Shown: positions 7,944-17,170, numbered from the stretch's first letter. The stretch: DNA of 64,000 nt from Paenibacillus rhizosphaerae (GCF_014192015.1 NZ_JACHXJ010000002.1:496001-560000), one strand, 5' to 3'. Made by a program: numbers and translations. The notes: generated by a model not told the origin, from the letters alone.

Positions 7944-8681
7944 TTATCCGCGGTTCGCAGCAATCGCGAACAACGGTGTCAGGATCAATTCCGACTTCGC
8001 ATACGGCACGACAGGGACCGTGTCAATCCCCGTGCAGTATTCGACGTCATGTGCAAACCCCAGCTTGACCAGCTGCTTCGCCGCACATCCTTCCATTACA
8101 GTTTCAAACAGGGATCCCTTGCACTGCCGGTACGTATGCTTCATCGCCAGGCCCAGATCATTCAGCTGAAGCGGCGCGTCCGAAATGGACTCCATCGCAT
8201 CGATGATCATTCCCGCGCACAGGCCATCCTCCAGCGAAAAGTCGTTGCGGCATCCCGAGCAAAGAAGGATGGCATCTTTCCCGAACGATAACAGAGCCGA
8301 CGCACAGGCCGTCCCATTCATAAATGAAGCGGCAAAGATTCTGGCGGCTTTATGCGATTTGAGCAGCCCCCGGGTCCCGTTGGACGTGGTCAGCACCACC
8401 AGCTTTCCGGCAACTTCAGGGGTCATATAATCATGCGGCGAATTCCCTGCCTGAAAACCGGGGATTTTTTTATAATACCGTTCTCCACCGACAAACGTTT
8501 GGTCTCCCCGCATTTGCTGGGCTTGAGGAACCGTCTCCACGGGCATCAGCCCGGTAGCGCCTTGGGCCAGAGCCGTGATCATCGTACTGGTTGCCCGCAG
8601 CACGTCAATCACAACGGCGCTCTTCTGCACAAACTCCTCCGATCTTACTTCGTCCACATTGGCAATGACATCCACCCGCAT
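7944..8681 (-). CDS. comB: 2-phosphosulfolactate phosphatase family protein
   Basis: ComB-family protein of 245 residues. The family founder hydrolyses 2-phosphosulfolactate in coenzyme M synthesis; bacterial homologues may serve sulfolactate or related metabolism, so the substrate here is open. Family signatures are VVIDVLRATSTM near residues 22-33, LTTSNGTRG, and SLEDGLCAGM. I chose the ATG at 8681 because AAGGAGGATTT sits just upstream of it; the reading frame stays open to 8915 but that extension lacks a ribosome site and family similarity. The gene stands alone, convergent with lysC and divergent from yqhV. Confidence 0.82.
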   Translation of the reverse strand: MRVDVIANVDEVRSEEFVQKSAVVIDVLRATSTMITALAQGATGLMPVETVPQAQQMRGDQTFVGGERYYKKIPGFQAGNSPHDYMTPEVAGKLVVLTTSNGTRGLLKSHKAARIFAASFMNGTACASALLSFGKDAILLCSGCRNDFSLEDGLCAGMIIDAMESISDAPLQLNDLGLAMKHTYRQCKGSLFETVMEGCAAKQLVKLGFAHDVEYCTGIDTVPVVPYAKSELILTPLFAIAANRG

Positions 8682-9055
8682 GGATAAATCCTCCTTATGC
8701 ATCTGTAAATAATACGACACCTCTTTCAGCTGCTTAGCCCTGAAGATGCCGATGGTTGAACGGTCCTCTTTTGGTTGGCCGGATGCAGGCAGTTTGTCTG
8801 CAGACAGGTCCAACCCAGGCAACTGACAAGCGGATAGGTATTTCACCAAACAATATATGCAAGCCCGGAACATTTTGTTCCAAATATAGGAGTTAATAAA
8901 TAGAGGCCTTGACATGCCTCTTTTGACTATCAGCGCGGCACCTCCGTTTTTCCAAGTTATTTTCCGTAATCTTTCTTGTAAAAGACAACTAAAAAGAGAG
9001 AGTCCCGCATATCTATGAGGTTAGAAGTACAATCTCGCAAAAGGGGGTCATTTTT
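8682..9055. other. Divergent comB/yqhV intergenic region with two palindromes
   Basis: No gene is supported in these 374 bases. Two perfect palindromes stand out: TGTCTGCAGACA (8795-8806) and GGAACA-TTT-TGTTCC (8867-8881). They could be operators for comB or yqhV. The second resembles a LexA site, but its spacing (GAAC-N5-GTTC) does not match the Bacillus LexA box. No strong -10/-35 pair is evident for either gene. Confidence 0.45.
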
Positions 9056-9319
9056 GTGGACAAGTTCGTGGTCAGCATGGCTACGCTCCGTTTTATCTCC
9101 GGCAGTCTGGAAATCGCCGCGGCACTGCTGATGCTGAAGCTCGCTCAGGTGGATAAGGCGCTGGCGGTCAATTCCCTGCTGGCATTCGTCGGGCCAACGG
9201 TGCTCATCCTGACGACTTCCATCGGGCTCATCGGCGTTGCCGATAAGCTTTCCTGGGGAAAGATGGCGTGGATCTTTTTCGGCGTGTCCTGTCTCTTAAT
9301 CGGCATTCTCAAAAAATGA
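9056..9319 (+). CDS. yqhV: YqhV, DUF2619 small membrane protein
   Basis: Membrane protein of 87 residues with three predicted helices, of unknown function, matching B. subtilis YqhV in size and in its position directly before spoIIIAA. The GTG start follows AAAGGGGGTC. Its consistent neighbourhood suggests, without proving, a link with the SpoIIIA channel. Confidence 0.85.
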   Translation: MDKFVVSMATLRFISGSLEIAAALLMLKLAQVDKALAVNSLLAFVGPTVLILTTSIGLIGVADKLSWGKMAWIFFGVSCLLIGILKK

Positions 9320-9331
9320 TAGATTACAGTG

Positions 9332-9360
9332 GTCATAAATTTAAGGGCCAAGCATAGACA
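9332..9360 (+). promoter_or_regulatory. Sigma-E-like promoter of the spoIIIA operon
   Basis: GTCATAAA (9332-9339), 13-bp spacer, CATAGACA (9353-9360). This resembles the sigma-E consensus, and the B. subtilis spoIIIA operon is known to be sigma-E dependent. It would start transcription about 30 nt before the spoIIIAA start. Confidence 0.65.
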
Positions 9361-9397
9361 TAAGTAAGAAAACATCTAGTAGTTTATCCATCAGAAG

Positions 9398-10441
9398 TTG
9401 AACAAGCTTGCAGGAGAAAGGCAGCACGGGGGTGGTCCTATTTCAAATCCAAACTGGCTGGAGTTATTTCCGGAGCCGGTCAAATCGATCCTTCACCAGC
9501 TCCCTCACCATATTCTAAGCGTCGTGGAGGAGGTACGCATCCGTGAAGGCAGGCCGCTGGAGATCAACGGCGCAGGCACACACCACTACGTTACGGGACA
9601 AAGCACGCTGACGCTGGATGCGGACAAGGCGTACAAGCCGCAGCGGGAGGTCAGCCGAAGGCTGCTCGATCTGATCAGCAACCATTCACTGTACACGATG
9701 GAGGAAGAGCTTCGCAAAGGCTTTATCACCATTCCCGGCGGACACCGCATCGGCTTGGCAGGGAGAACGGTTCTTCACGCCGGACATGTCGAGCATATCC
9801 GTGACATCAGCGGATTCAATGTGCGGATTGCCCGGGAAGTGAGAGGTGCCGCTGACGGCATTCTCCCCTTTCTGATCGATAGGCAAGGAAACCGGATTCG
9901 GCATACGCTTCTGCTCTCGGCACCGCAGCAGGGCAAAACGACCCTCCTGCGGGATTTGGCGAGACAGATCAGCAGCGGACTGCCTGGCCAGGGTAAATCC
10001 AGCTTGCCGGGGATGAAGGTGGGCATCGTCGACGAACGGTCCGAAATTGCCGGCTGCCTTAAGGGAGTGCCGAGCTTTGACGTCGGACCCCGCACCGACG
10101 TGATGGATGCCTGTCCGAAGGCGGAAGGCATGATGATGATGATCCGGTCCATGTCGCCGGATGTTCTCATGGTGGACGAGATCGGCAGGGGAGAGGACGC
10201 CGAATCGGTGACGGAGGCGCTGCATGCGGGCATTACGGTCGTCGCCACGGCGCATGCCGGCGGGATCGAAGAGCTGAAGCACCGGCCCGCACTGGCCGGG
10301 CTCGTAGAGACCGGAATGTTTGAGAGGTACGTTCTTTTAAAAAGGAAGGCACAAGGGTTAAGCTGCCGGATCCTCGACCAGCAGCACCGGCCGCTGCAGC
10401 TTCAGACGGGCAGCCAGAGAGGGGTGAACTTCCTTGCTTAA
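9398..10441 (+). CDS. spoIIIAA: Stage III sporulation protein AA, secretion-type ATPase
   Basis: Mother-cell cytosolic ATPase of 347 residues, related to type II/IV secretion motors and thought to power the SpoIIIA-SpoIIQ channel. The P-loop reads APQQGKTTLLRD near residue 172, with Ser where the first Walker A glycine usually stands; Walker B is VLMVDEIGR and a distal motif is TAHAGG. The start is uncertain: the TTG at 9398 has no clear ribosome site, and the G-rich GGGGGTGG at 9427-9434 would better serve an unusual start near 9440. It overlaps spoIIIAB by 8 nt and opens an eight-gene operon. Confidence 0.92.
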   Translation: MNKLAGERQHGGGPISNPNWLELFPEPVKSILHQLPHHILSVVEEVRIREGRPLEINGAGTHHYVTGQSTLTLDADKAYKPQREVSRRLLDLISNHSLYTMEEELRKGFITIPGGHRIGLAGRTVLHAGHVEHIRDISGFNVRIAREVRGAADGILPFLIDRQGNRIRHTLLLSAPQQGKTTLLRDLARQISSGLPGQGKSSLPGMKVGIVDERSEIAGCLKGVPSFDVGPRTDVMDACPKAEGMMMMIRSMSPDVLMVDEIGRGEDAESVTEALHAGITVVATAHAGGIEELKHRPALAGLVETGMFERYVLLKRKAQGLSCRILDQQHRPLQLQTGSQRGVNFLA

Positions 10442-10952
10442 GCTTTTTGGCGCCGTACTGATCCTGCTGTCCGGCACACTGGCCGGATTCCATCAGGCCA
10501 GGCAGTTTGCCAGCCGGCCGAAGCAGATCCGGGAGCTGATCCTGGCCTTGCAGCGGCTGTCGACCGAAATCACCTATGGATTTACCCCACTTCCGGAAGC
10601 ACTTCGCAAAATAGCGGATCAAATGCGGGAGCCTCTCCATACCTTTTTTCTGAATGCAGCACATGAGATGGGGCCGGCCACAGGATTGACCGCCCAGGAG
10701 AGCCTCCAGCGTTCTCTCCATGAGAACTGGAAGCGGACCTCCATGAAGGCACCTGAACGCGAGGTGCTGCATCAGCTCAGCTTCACGCTCGGGACAAGCG
10801 ACCGGCAGGACCAAATCAAGCACATCCAGCTGGCCGTCGAGCAGTTGAAGCATGAAGAAGCAACAGCCAGGGACGACCAGGCCAAATACGAGAAGATCAG
10901 TAAAAGTCTCGGGCTGCTCATCGGAGCATTGATCGTTATTTTGATCTTTTAG
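10434..10952 (+). CDS. spoIIIAB: Stage III sporulation protein AB
   Basis: Protein of 172 residues related to type II secretion GspF, with a TM helix at each end (about residues 2-19 and 155-172) and a helical cytosolic middle. This is the usual SpoIIIAB topology. It is thought to couple the ATPase SpoIIIAA to the membrane channel. The TTG start follows GAGAGGGGTG and lies inside the spoIIIAA end, indicating translational coupling. Its length equals that of the B. subtilis protein. Confidence 0.93.
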   Translation: MLKLFGAVLILLSGTLAGFHQARQFASRPKQIRELILALQRLSTEITYGFTPLPEALRKIADQMREPLHTFFLNAAHEMGPATGLTAQESLQRSLHENWKRTSMKAPEREVLHQLSFTLGTSDRQDQIKHIQLAVEQLKHEEATARDDQAKYEKISKSLGLLIGALIVILIF

Positions 10953-10966
10953 CGAGGTGCCTAGGA

Positions 10967-11170
10967 ATGAACTTTGAAGTGAACGCAATTTTCCAGATTG
11001 CGGGAATCGGCATCATCATTGCCATGATTCACACAGTGCTGAAGCAAATGGGAAAAGAGGATATGGCTCATTGGGTGACGGTCATTGGTTTTGTCGTGGT
11101 GCTGTTCATGGTCGTCCGGCTGCTCGATAACCTGCTGCAGGAGATCAAAACCATCTTTTTGTTCCAGTAG
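10967..11170 (+). CDS. spoIIIAC: Stage III sporulation protein AC
   Basis: Small protein of 67 residues made of two hydrophobic helices, the size and topology typical of SpoIIIAC. It is a membrane component of the forespore feeding channel and is distantly related to SpoIIIAD. The start follows AGCGAGGTGCC, 14 nt after spoIIIAB. Confidence 0.93.
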   Translation: MNFEVNAIFQIAGIGIIIAMIHTVLKQMGKEDMAHWVTVIGFVVVLFMVVRLLDNLLQEIKTIFLFQ

Positions 11171-11182
11171 GGGTTGCTATCC

Positions 11183-11572
11183 ATGGAAATTATTCAAGTG
11201 GTAGGCCTTGGGCTCCTGTCCACGATTCTGATCCTCGTCATTAAGGAGCACAAGCCGATGTTCGCTTTCGTCCTGGCCGCCGCGACCGGCGTGCTGATCT
11301 TTATGTTCCTGATCGGCAAAATCGGCATGGTCATCCAGGAGCTCCAGCGGCTGGCCGAGGCGTCGGGAGTCCAGATGATCTACCTGAAAACGATACTGAA
11401 AATTATAGGGATTGCTTATATCGCCGAGTTTGGAGCACAGCTCGTCAGAGACGCCGGGCAGGAGAGCATCGCTTCCAAAATCGAACTCGCGGGCAAGGTG
11501 CTGATCATGGTGCTTGCCATTCCCATTATCGGCATTATCATCGAAACGGTGCTTAAGCTGCTGCCAGCCTGA
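11183..11572 (+). CDS. spoIIIAD: Stage III sporulation protein AD
   Basis: Integral membrane protein of 129 residues with four predicted helices and the strongly conserved stretch ETILK/KIIGIAYIAEFGAQ-type motif (here KTILKIIGIAYIAEFGAQ). It is part of the SpoIIIA transmembrane complex. I chose the ATG at 11183 because the protein then starts MEIIQVVGLG like the family; the in-frame TTG at 11174 lies within the only G-rich stretch available as a ribosome site. Confidence 0.93.
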   Translation: MEIIQVVGLGLLSTILILVIKEHKPMFAFVLAAATGVLIFMFLIGKIGMVIQELQRLAEASGVQMIYLKTILKIIGIAYIAEFGAQLVRDAGQESIASKIELAGKVLIMVLAIPIIGIIIETVLKLLPA

Positions 11573-11589
11573 AGGAGAGGGGTGAAGAC

Positions 11590-12780
11590 ATGCCGGGACT
11601 GCGGAGACTGCCGGAAAAAATGCACATCGTTATCTTGTTTATCGTGTTCATGGTAGCGGGAATCACCCGGGTCTTTGCAGATTCACCCACGGATCAGCTG
11701 ATTAAGAGCCAGGCGGAGAATTTGCCGAAGGATCAGGTGGAGAAGTACTGGGATTCCCTGATGAGGGAGTACGGGGGATTTTTTCCGGACCAGAAAACAC
11801 CATCCTTCATGGATATGCTCCTTCCCGGCGGCAGCGGCTTCAGCCTTAAATCGGTGCTAACGGCGACAGGGACCTTTATGTGGCACGAGGTGCTGTACAA
11901 CGGCAAGCTGCTCGTCACGATCGTCATCCTGAGCATCATGAGCATGATTCTGGAGACGCTCCAGGCGGCCTTTGAGAGGAAAACGGTCAGCAAAGTCGCA
12001 TACGCACTATGCTATATGGTCATCATCGTGCTGGCCATCAACAGCTTCAACGTCGCCATCGGTTATGCCAAAGAGGCGATAGACCGGATGATCGACTTCA
12101 TGATGGCCATGGTACCGCTGCTGTTCGCTCTGCTGGCCTCCATGGGCAATATCGTCACAGTGTCCGTTACGCATCCGCTAATCATCTTCATGATCAATAC
12201 GATCGGAACGTTGATCCACGTCATGGTGTTTCCGCTGCTCTTCTTCTCGGCTGTGCTTCATCTGGTCAGCTCACTGTCGGATAAGTACAAGCTGACGCAG
12301 ATGGCGAACTTGCTGCGGAATATCAGCGTCGGGCTGCTCGGGGTGCTGCTGACGATCTTTCTCGGCGTGATCTCCGTACAGGGCATCACCGGATCCATCA
12401 CCGACGGGGTGACGATCCGGGCGGCCAAATACGTCTCAGGAAGCTTCATTCCGGTCGTCGGCAAAATGTTTGCCGATGCGACAGACACGGTCATCTCGGC
12501 ATCGCTGCTGGTCAAAAACTCCATCGGTCTGGCAGGCGTCATCATCATTTTGTTCCTTTGCGCTTTTCCGGCCATCAAAATCTTGACGCTCGCTCTCATT
12601 TACAAAGTTTCGGCGGCCATCATGCAGCCGCTGGGAGATTCACCGATCACGACCTGCCTGGACACGATCGGCAAAAGCATGATTTACGTCTTTGCCGCCC
12701 TGGCGGCGGTCGGACTGATGTTTTTCCTGGCGATCACCATTATGCTGACGGCTGGCAACGTGACTGTCATGATGCGGTGA
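11590..12780 (+). CDS. spoIIIAE: Stage III sporulation protein AE
   Basis: Polytopic membrane protein of 396 residues with an N-terminal hydrophobic signal (about 12-30), an extracytoplasmic stretch of roughly 70 residues, and seven or so TM segments. SpoIIIAE is the largest membrane subunit of the mother-cell channel. A strong GAAGGAGAGGGG precedes the ATG. It is 16 nt from spoIIIAF. Confidence 0.93.
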   Translation: MPGLRRLPEKMHIVILFIVFMVAGITRVFADSPTDQLIKSQAENLPKDQVEKYWDSLMREYGGFFPDQKTPSFMDMLLPGGSGFSLKSVLTATGTFMWHEVLYNGKLLVTIVILSIMSMILETLQAAFERKTVSKVAYALCYMVIIVLAINSFNVAIGYAKEAIDRMIDFMMAMVPLLFALLASMGNIVTVSVTHPLIIFMINTIGTLIHVMVFPLLFFSAVLHLVSSLSDKYKLTQMANLLRNISVGLLGVLLTIFLGVISVQGITGSITDGVTIRAAKYVSGSFIPVVGKMFADATDTVISASLLVKNSIGLAGVIIILFLCAFPAIKILTLALIYKVSAAIMQPLGDSPITTCLDTIGKSMIYVFAALAAVGLMFFLAITIMLTAGNVTVMMR

Positions 12781-12795
12781 AGGGAGGGGGAGCCC

Positions 12796-13560
12796 ATGGA
12801 ATGGCTGGGAAACTGGCTGAAGGAAGTCATCATGGTCGTGCTGCTCGCCACCTTCGTCGATATGCTGCTGCCGAGCAGATCCATGGAACGATACGTCAAG
12901 CTGGTCCTGAGCCTGCTCGTGCTGGTCACTTTGCTGAATCCCCTGATCCGAATCGTGACCGACGCGCCGCTCGACAAGCTGAGTGCAGCGATCAGCCGGA
13001 TGGACCGGCAGCCAGGCGGCGGCGGTTCCAAAACCAGCCTCGACCAGATCATGGACGAAGCCGAACAGATCAAGCATCGGCAGCAGAAACAAACGCTCCA
13101 GTGGGCGGGAGAGCAGGTGGCTTCCACGATGAAGGAACAGATCAAGCAGCAAACCGGCGAGGAACCCGCGAACGTGCAGGTTGTGCTGGGACTGCCGCAG
13201 TCTAACGAAGATCCGAACGCCGGAGCCGATCAGTCACAGCCGTACATTAGTGCGGTGACCGTTACAATGAGGGACTCGCAAGGTGATTCGGGCAGTTCGG
13301 GTGGCACCCAGGGGGAGAGCGGCATCCAGATCGAGCCGGTGAAGCCGGTTCACGTGCAGGTGACGATCGAGCCGGATGAGAAGCAGGCTGGACCGGATCA
13401 GCTGAATTCTGATCCGGGCGAGGATCAAGCACAGGAGGCCGCAGGCGCGGTGGATGACAAAAGCGCCGGCGAAGTCCGTAAGCTGCTGGCAAGCGAATGG
13501 AATATCGATCCGGAAGTGATCACGGTACGAAGCGGATCCGGGCAGGAGTCCCGGTTATGA
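12796..13560 (+). CDS. spoIIIAF: Stage III sporulation protein AF
   Basis: Protein of 254 residues, longer than the roughly 206 of B. subtilis. Two N-terminal TM helices (about 9-25 and 35-55) include the typical LLPSRSMERYVKLVLSL loop. A ring-building-like domain follows near residues 110-165. The extra length is a Ser/Gly/Glu-rich stretch near 165-225 before the conserved C-terminus with VRKLLASEWNIDPE. SpoIIIAF forms rings with SpoIIIAG and SpoIIIAH in the intermembrane space. Confidence 0.92.
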   Translation: MEWLGNWLKEVIMVVLLATFVDMLLPSRSMERYVKLVLSLLVLVTLLNPLIRIVTDAPLDKLSAAISRMDRQPGGGGSKTSLDQIMDEAEQIKHRQQKQTLQWAGEQVASTMKEQIKQQTGEEPANVQVVLGLPQSNEDPNAGADQSQPYISAVTVTMRDSQGDSGSSGGTQGESGIQIEPVKPVHVQVTIEPDEKQAGPDQLNSDPGEDQAQEAAGAVDDKSAGEVRKLLASEWNIDPEVITVRSGSGQESRL

Positions 13561-13576
13561 AGGCGGAGGTGAAACG

Positions 13577-14215
13577 ATGGGGAACTGGCTGAAGAAGCTT
13601 GAGCAATGGCTGGGGGGCGGACAGGGAGGGACGAAGCGGGTGCATACGTTCAGGTGGCTGATCATCGTCGGCTTGATCGGGGTGGCTATCGTGCTGTTCA
13701 ACTCCTTTGTCAATGTGAAGAAACTCGATAACGAAAACATAGGGAGGGAGCCTCCGGCTGGGGCCGAGTCCCAGGAAACGTTCCAGAGCTCGGCAGGACA
13801 GACTTCGGACTTTGCAGCGATTGAGGAAACGGCCGAAGGCAGGATGAAGGACATTTTGGAGAAAATCGTTGGCGTAGGCACGGTGGACGTCATGGTCACG
13901 GTGGATTCCACGGAGGAAATCGTCTATCAAAGGAATGTAAAAGACTCCCAGCAGCAGTCGGAAGAAAACGACGCGAACGGCGGACAGCGCCATACGACCC
14001 AATATACCCGGGATGGGGAGATCGTCACCTACGAGCAGTCGGGAACGCAGACGCCAATCATAACGAAAAAGGTAAAACCGCAGATTCGCGGGGTGCTGAT
14101 CGTAGCCAAAGGTGCAGAGAACGAAGTGGTTCGCAACTTGATTGTGGACGCGGTGGAAAAAGGCCTGAACGTACCGGACTACCGGATCTCCGTCGTTCCG
14201 CGCAAGCAGGGGTAA
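13577..14215 (+). CDS. spoIIIAG: Stage III sporulation protein AG
   Basis: Single-pass protein of 212 residues: a short cytosolic N-terminus, a TM helix near residues 30-47, then the extracytoplasmic ring-building domain with GVGTVDVMVTVDST and the C-terminal IRGVLIVAKGAEN. In B. subtilis SpoIIIAG makes a large ring in the intermembrane space. GGCGGAGGTGA precedes the start. It lies between spoIIIAF and spoIIIAH in the operon. Confidence 0.93.
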   Translation: MGNWLKKLEQWLGGGQGGTKRVHTFRWLIIVGLIGVAIVLFNSFVNVKKLDNENIGREPPAGAESQETFQSSAGQTSDFAAIEETAEGRMKDILEKIVGVGTVDVMVTVDSTEEIVYQRNVKDSQQQSEENDANGGQRHTTQYTRDGEIVTYEQSGTQTPIITKKVKPQIRGVLIVAKGAENEVVRNLIVDAVEKGLNVPDYRISVVPRKQG

Positions 14216-14264
14216 GCCGATTTCCCCGATATAATCCAGTTGACTTATGAGGAGGATTTAACGA

Positions 14265-15152
14265 ATGAACAGTAAAAGACAAACGATTTGGTTGGTTTCG
14301 ATGCTGAGCTTGATGGTAGTCCTGTCCGCTTATTATCTGTTTACAGAAGACTCCGGGACGTCGAAGACGCCGGTCGCCGACAGCCAGCAGGTGGACAGCA
14401 AGACCGACAAAGACGCCAAGACGACGGCTTCGGCCGGCAGCAAGGACAACGGGGTTGTCGTAGACGAAGTCGTGACATCGGGTCAGTCGGGTGACAAGAC
14501 GGCGGACGCAGGCAAAGCCGACGGTTCCGCCGCGAAGGATACAGCCCAGGATCCGTCGAAGGAAGATGCGGCGAAGGATACGGCAGCTGCAGGCAGCACG
14601 GCGGATAAAGACGCCGCAGCCAAAGACACAGCCAAAGATACGGCCGCCGCTGGACAAAAGAGCGAAGCGACAACCGATAAGGCTGCGGACGGCAAAACGG
14701 CATCCACAAGTAAAACAGACGCCGGCAAGACAACCGCAAGCACGGAGAAAACGGACGATGAGATTCTGCAGGAGGTGGCTTCCCAGGCTTCGTCAGGCAG
14801 CAGCATGCTCGAATCCCTTCAATGGCAGCGGTCGCAGACGAATGCTCAAAAAACAAACGACCTGATGGCGTCAATCAATGACATGAGCAAGGACAGCGAA
14901 GCTTCGGCCAAGGCGAGCCAGGAACTGCAGGCACTTGAAAACAAAGAGACGATCATCGAAAGCATCGAGGAAGAACTGGAGCAGAAATTCTCCTTTGCGA
15001 ACGCATTCGTGAAGGAAGATGATGACAAATACCAAGTGCTCGTCCTGAGCGACAAAATGGATGCCAAGCAGGCAGCGGGCATCGTTCAGCTGGTGATGAA
15101 AGAGCTGAAAGTAACCCAGGACAAAGTCAGCGTGAAGGTCGTTTCCGAGTAA
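14265..15152 (+). CDS. spoIIIAH: Stage III sporulation protein AH with enlarged linker
   Basis: SpoIIIAH spans the mother-cell outer forespore membrane once and binds forespore SpoIIQ in the intermembrane space, holding the two membranes together. The protein has 295 residues against about 218 in B. subtilis. The N-terminal TM helix (about 6-25) and the C-terminal ring-building domain (about 170-295) are normal. The excess is a low-complexity Ala/Asp/Lys/Thr segment (about residues 35-165) with repeated AKDTA and KTDAGKT-like units. GAGGAGGATTT precedes the ATG, and a terminator follows. Confidence 0.92.
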   Translation: MNSKRQTIWLVSMLSLMVVLSAYYLFTEDSGTSKTPVADSQQVDSKTDKDAKTTASAGSKDNGVVVDEVVTSGQSGDKTADAGKADGSAAKDTAQDPSKEDAAKDTAAAGSTADKDAAAKDTAKDTAAAGQKSEATTDKAADGKTASTSKTDAGKTTASTEKTDDEILQEVASQASSGSSMLESLQWQRSQTNAQKTNDLMASINDMSKDSEASAKASQELQALENKETIIESIEEELEQKFSFANAFVKEDDDKYQVLVLSDKMDAKQAAGIVQLVMKELKVTQDKVSVKVVSE

Positions 15153-15179
15153 AATGGCGGAAAAACAGAAATATCGTCG

Positions 15180-15215
15180 AAAGAGTCCGGGACAGCCCAG
15201 GACTCTTTCCATTTC
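15180..15215 (+). terminator. Intrinsic terminator after spoIIIAH
   Basis: AAAGAGTCC (15180-15188) pairs with GGACTCTTT (15200-15208), with a further GGG/CCC pairing inside and T-rich sequence after. Confidence 0.8.
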
Positions 15216-15233
15216 TTCCGATTATGTTATAAT
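15206..15233 (+). promoter_or_regulatory. Probable sigma-A promoter of accBC
   Basis: A perfect TATAAT (15228-15233) has only a weak -35, TTTCCA at 15206-15211, 16 bp upstream. It overlaps the tail of the preceding terminator. Confidence 0.5.
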
Positions 15234-15300
15234 ACTTATCGTTATGTGTATGAATTGTCCGAAGCCACGGCTTCCACGCAGCTGAAGGAGTGAATTGCGA

Positions 15301-15798
15301 ATGTTTAAATTGAACGAGATAAAAGAATTGATCAAGCTGGTCGATGAGACCTCCGTACATGAACTTGAACTTGAATCGGAAGGAGCACGCCTTTCCATCC
15401 GCAAGCCGGGCAAAACCGAAGTGGTTAGCGTCCAGGCTGCGCCTCAATTTGTACAGGCTCCTGCCGCACAGCCGGCCCCGCAATACGTACAGGCACCCGC
15501 CGACAATGCACAGGCCCCTGCAGCAGGACAGGCAGCAGCACCGGATGCGGCTTCCTCACTACATAAAATTGTCTCCCCAATGGTAGGAACGTTCTACAAA
15601 GCATCTTCTCCGGATGCCGCACCGTTTGTGAGCGTCGGTGACCGCGTTGACGAGAAAACGACGGTTTGCATAATAGAAGCGATGAAGCTTATGAATGAGC
15701 TGGAAGCCGAAGTAAAAGGCACCATCGTTGAGATTCTTGCGGAGAATGGACAACTGGTGGAATTCGGGCAGCCTCTGTTTCTGGTGAAGTCGGAGTAG
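15301..15798 (+). CDS. accB: Acetyl-CoA carboxylase biotin carboxyl carrier protein
   Basis: BCCP, 165 residues, carries biotin for acetyl-CoA carboxylase in fatty acid synthesis. The N-terminal domain is followed by an Ala/Pro/Gln-rich mobile linker (about 45-85) and the biotinyl domain with EAMKLMNE, whose Lys is the biotinylation site. The thumb-like insert [15 protein letters not shown] is present. AAGGAGTG precedes the ATG at 15301; an in-frame TTG six bases earlier is less well spaced. accC follows 28 nt later. Confidence 0.95.
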   Translation: MFKLNEIKELIKLVDETSVHELELESEGARLSIRKPGKTEVVSVQAAPQFVQAPAAQPAPQYVQAPADNAQAPAAGQAAAPDAASSLHKIVSPMVGTFYKASSPDAAPFVSVGDRVDEKTTVCIIEAMKLMNELEAEVKGTIVEILAENGQLVEFGQPLFLVKSE

Positions 15799-15826
15799 GC
15801 ACCGCACAATGGAGGAGGTTACTTGC

Positions 15827-17170
15827 ATGAAATTTCAAAAAATTCTGATTGCCAACCGCGGTGAAATCGCGGTCCGGATTATCCGGGCCTGCCGCGAACT
15901 CGGCATTTCCACCGTTGCGGTTTATTCGGAGGCGGACAAGGAGGCGCTGCACGTCCGTTTGGCGGACGAGGCATACTGTATCGGTCCAACGCTTTCGAAA
16001 GACAGCTACCTGAATTTCACCAACATTATGAGCGTCGCTACGCTGACGGAGTGCGACGCCGTTCATCCGGGATACGGTTTTCTCGCCGAGAATGCCGACT
16101 TCGCGGAAATTTGTGAGTCCTGCAACATTACCTTTATCGGACCTTCGGCCGACGCCATCAACAAGATGGGCGACAAGGCGGTGGCGAAGCAGACGATGAA
16201 GAGCGCCGGCGTACCGGTCATTCCGGGTTCCGACGGGCTGGTTGAGGATCTGGATGAGGCTGTGATGATCGGCCGGGACATCGGATACCCATTGATCATC
16301 AAGGCGACGGCCGGCGGCGGCGGAAAAGGCATCCGTATCGCTGAGGACGAACAGGCGCTGATTAAGCAGATCACGGCGGCACAGCAGGAAGCCCAAAAGG
16401 CGTTCGGCAATGCCGGCGTTTATCTGGAAAAGTATTTGACAGGCATGAAGCATGTTGAGATTCAAGTGATTGCTGACAACCATGGCAACGTCGTTCACCT
16501 GGGCGAACGCGACTGCTCGGTGCAGCGCCGCCGTCAGAAACTGATCGAGGAAGCGCCTTGTCCGGTGCTGTCTCCCGACATTCGTCAGCGGATGGGTGAA
16601 GCAGCTGTACGCGCCGCCCTTGCCGTTAACTACTCCGGTGCGGGCACGCTGGAATTTCTGCTCGGCAACGACGGCCAGTTCTACTTTATGGAAATGAACA
16701 CCCGCATCCAGGTGGAGCATCCGGTTACGGAAATGGTCACAAACGTGGATTTGATCCAAGAAATGATTTCGGTCGCTGAAGGGCATCCGTTGTCGTTTAC
16801 ACAGGAAGACATTCAGATTAACGGCTGGTCGATCGAATGCCGTGTCAACGCGGAAGATCCGGACCGCAACTTTATGCCGGCTCCGGGCAAAATCCAATTT
16901 TACCTGCCTCCGGGCGGTCCCGGTGTACGGGTGGACAGTGCGGCCTATCCGGGCTACAGCATTCCTCCGTTCTACGATTCCATGATCGCGAAGCTGATCG
17001 TATGGGCACCGACGCGTCAGGAGGCGATCGCTAAGATGAAGCGTGCGCTGTCCGAATTTGTGATCGAAGGCGTCCACACCACCATTCCGTTCCATCAGAA
17101 GCTGATGGAGCATCCGGTGTTCAACCGCGGCGATTTTGACATTAAGTTTTTGGAGGAGAACGAAATCTGA
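15827..17170 (+). CDS. accC: Acetyl-CoA carboxylase biotin carboxylase subunit
   Basis: ATP-grasp enzyme of 447 residues that carboxylates biotin on AccB. It starts with [20 protein letters not shown], has the Gly-rich ATP lid [11 protein letters not shown], the motif [19 protein letters not shown] and the catalytic [16 protein letters not shown]. The ATG at 15827 has GGAGGAGG directly upstream. It forms the accBC operon; the carboxyltransferase genes are elsewhere. A long open frame on the opposite strand is a coding-bias shadow. Confidence 0.97.
   Translation: MKFQKILIANRGEIAVRIIRACRELGISTVAVYSEADKEALHVRLADEAYCIGPTLSKDSYLNFTNIMSVATLTECDAVHPGYGFLAENADFAEICESCNITFIGPSADAINKMGDKAVAKQTMKSAGVPVIPGSDGLVEDLDEAVMIGRDIGYPLIIKATAGGGGKGIRIAEDEQALIKQITAAQQEAQKAFGNAGVYLEKYLTGMKHVEIQVIADNHGNVVHLGERDCSVQRRRQKLIEEAPCPVLSPDIRQRMGEAAVRAALAVNYSGAGTLEFLLGNDGQFYFMEMNTRIQVEHPVTEMVTNVDLIQEMISVAEGHPLSFTQEDIQINGWSIECRVNAEDPDRNFMPAPGKIQFYLPPGGPGVRVDSAAYPGYSIPPFYDSMIAKLIVWAPTRQEAIAKMKRALSEFVIEGVHTTIPFHQKLMEHPVFNRGDFDIKFLEENEI

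Noticed and set aside
8867..8881. LexA box GGAACATTTTGTTCC
   Set aside because: The half-sites are separated by five bases, not the four of the Bacillus LexA/DinR site, and neither neighbour is a DNA-damage gene.
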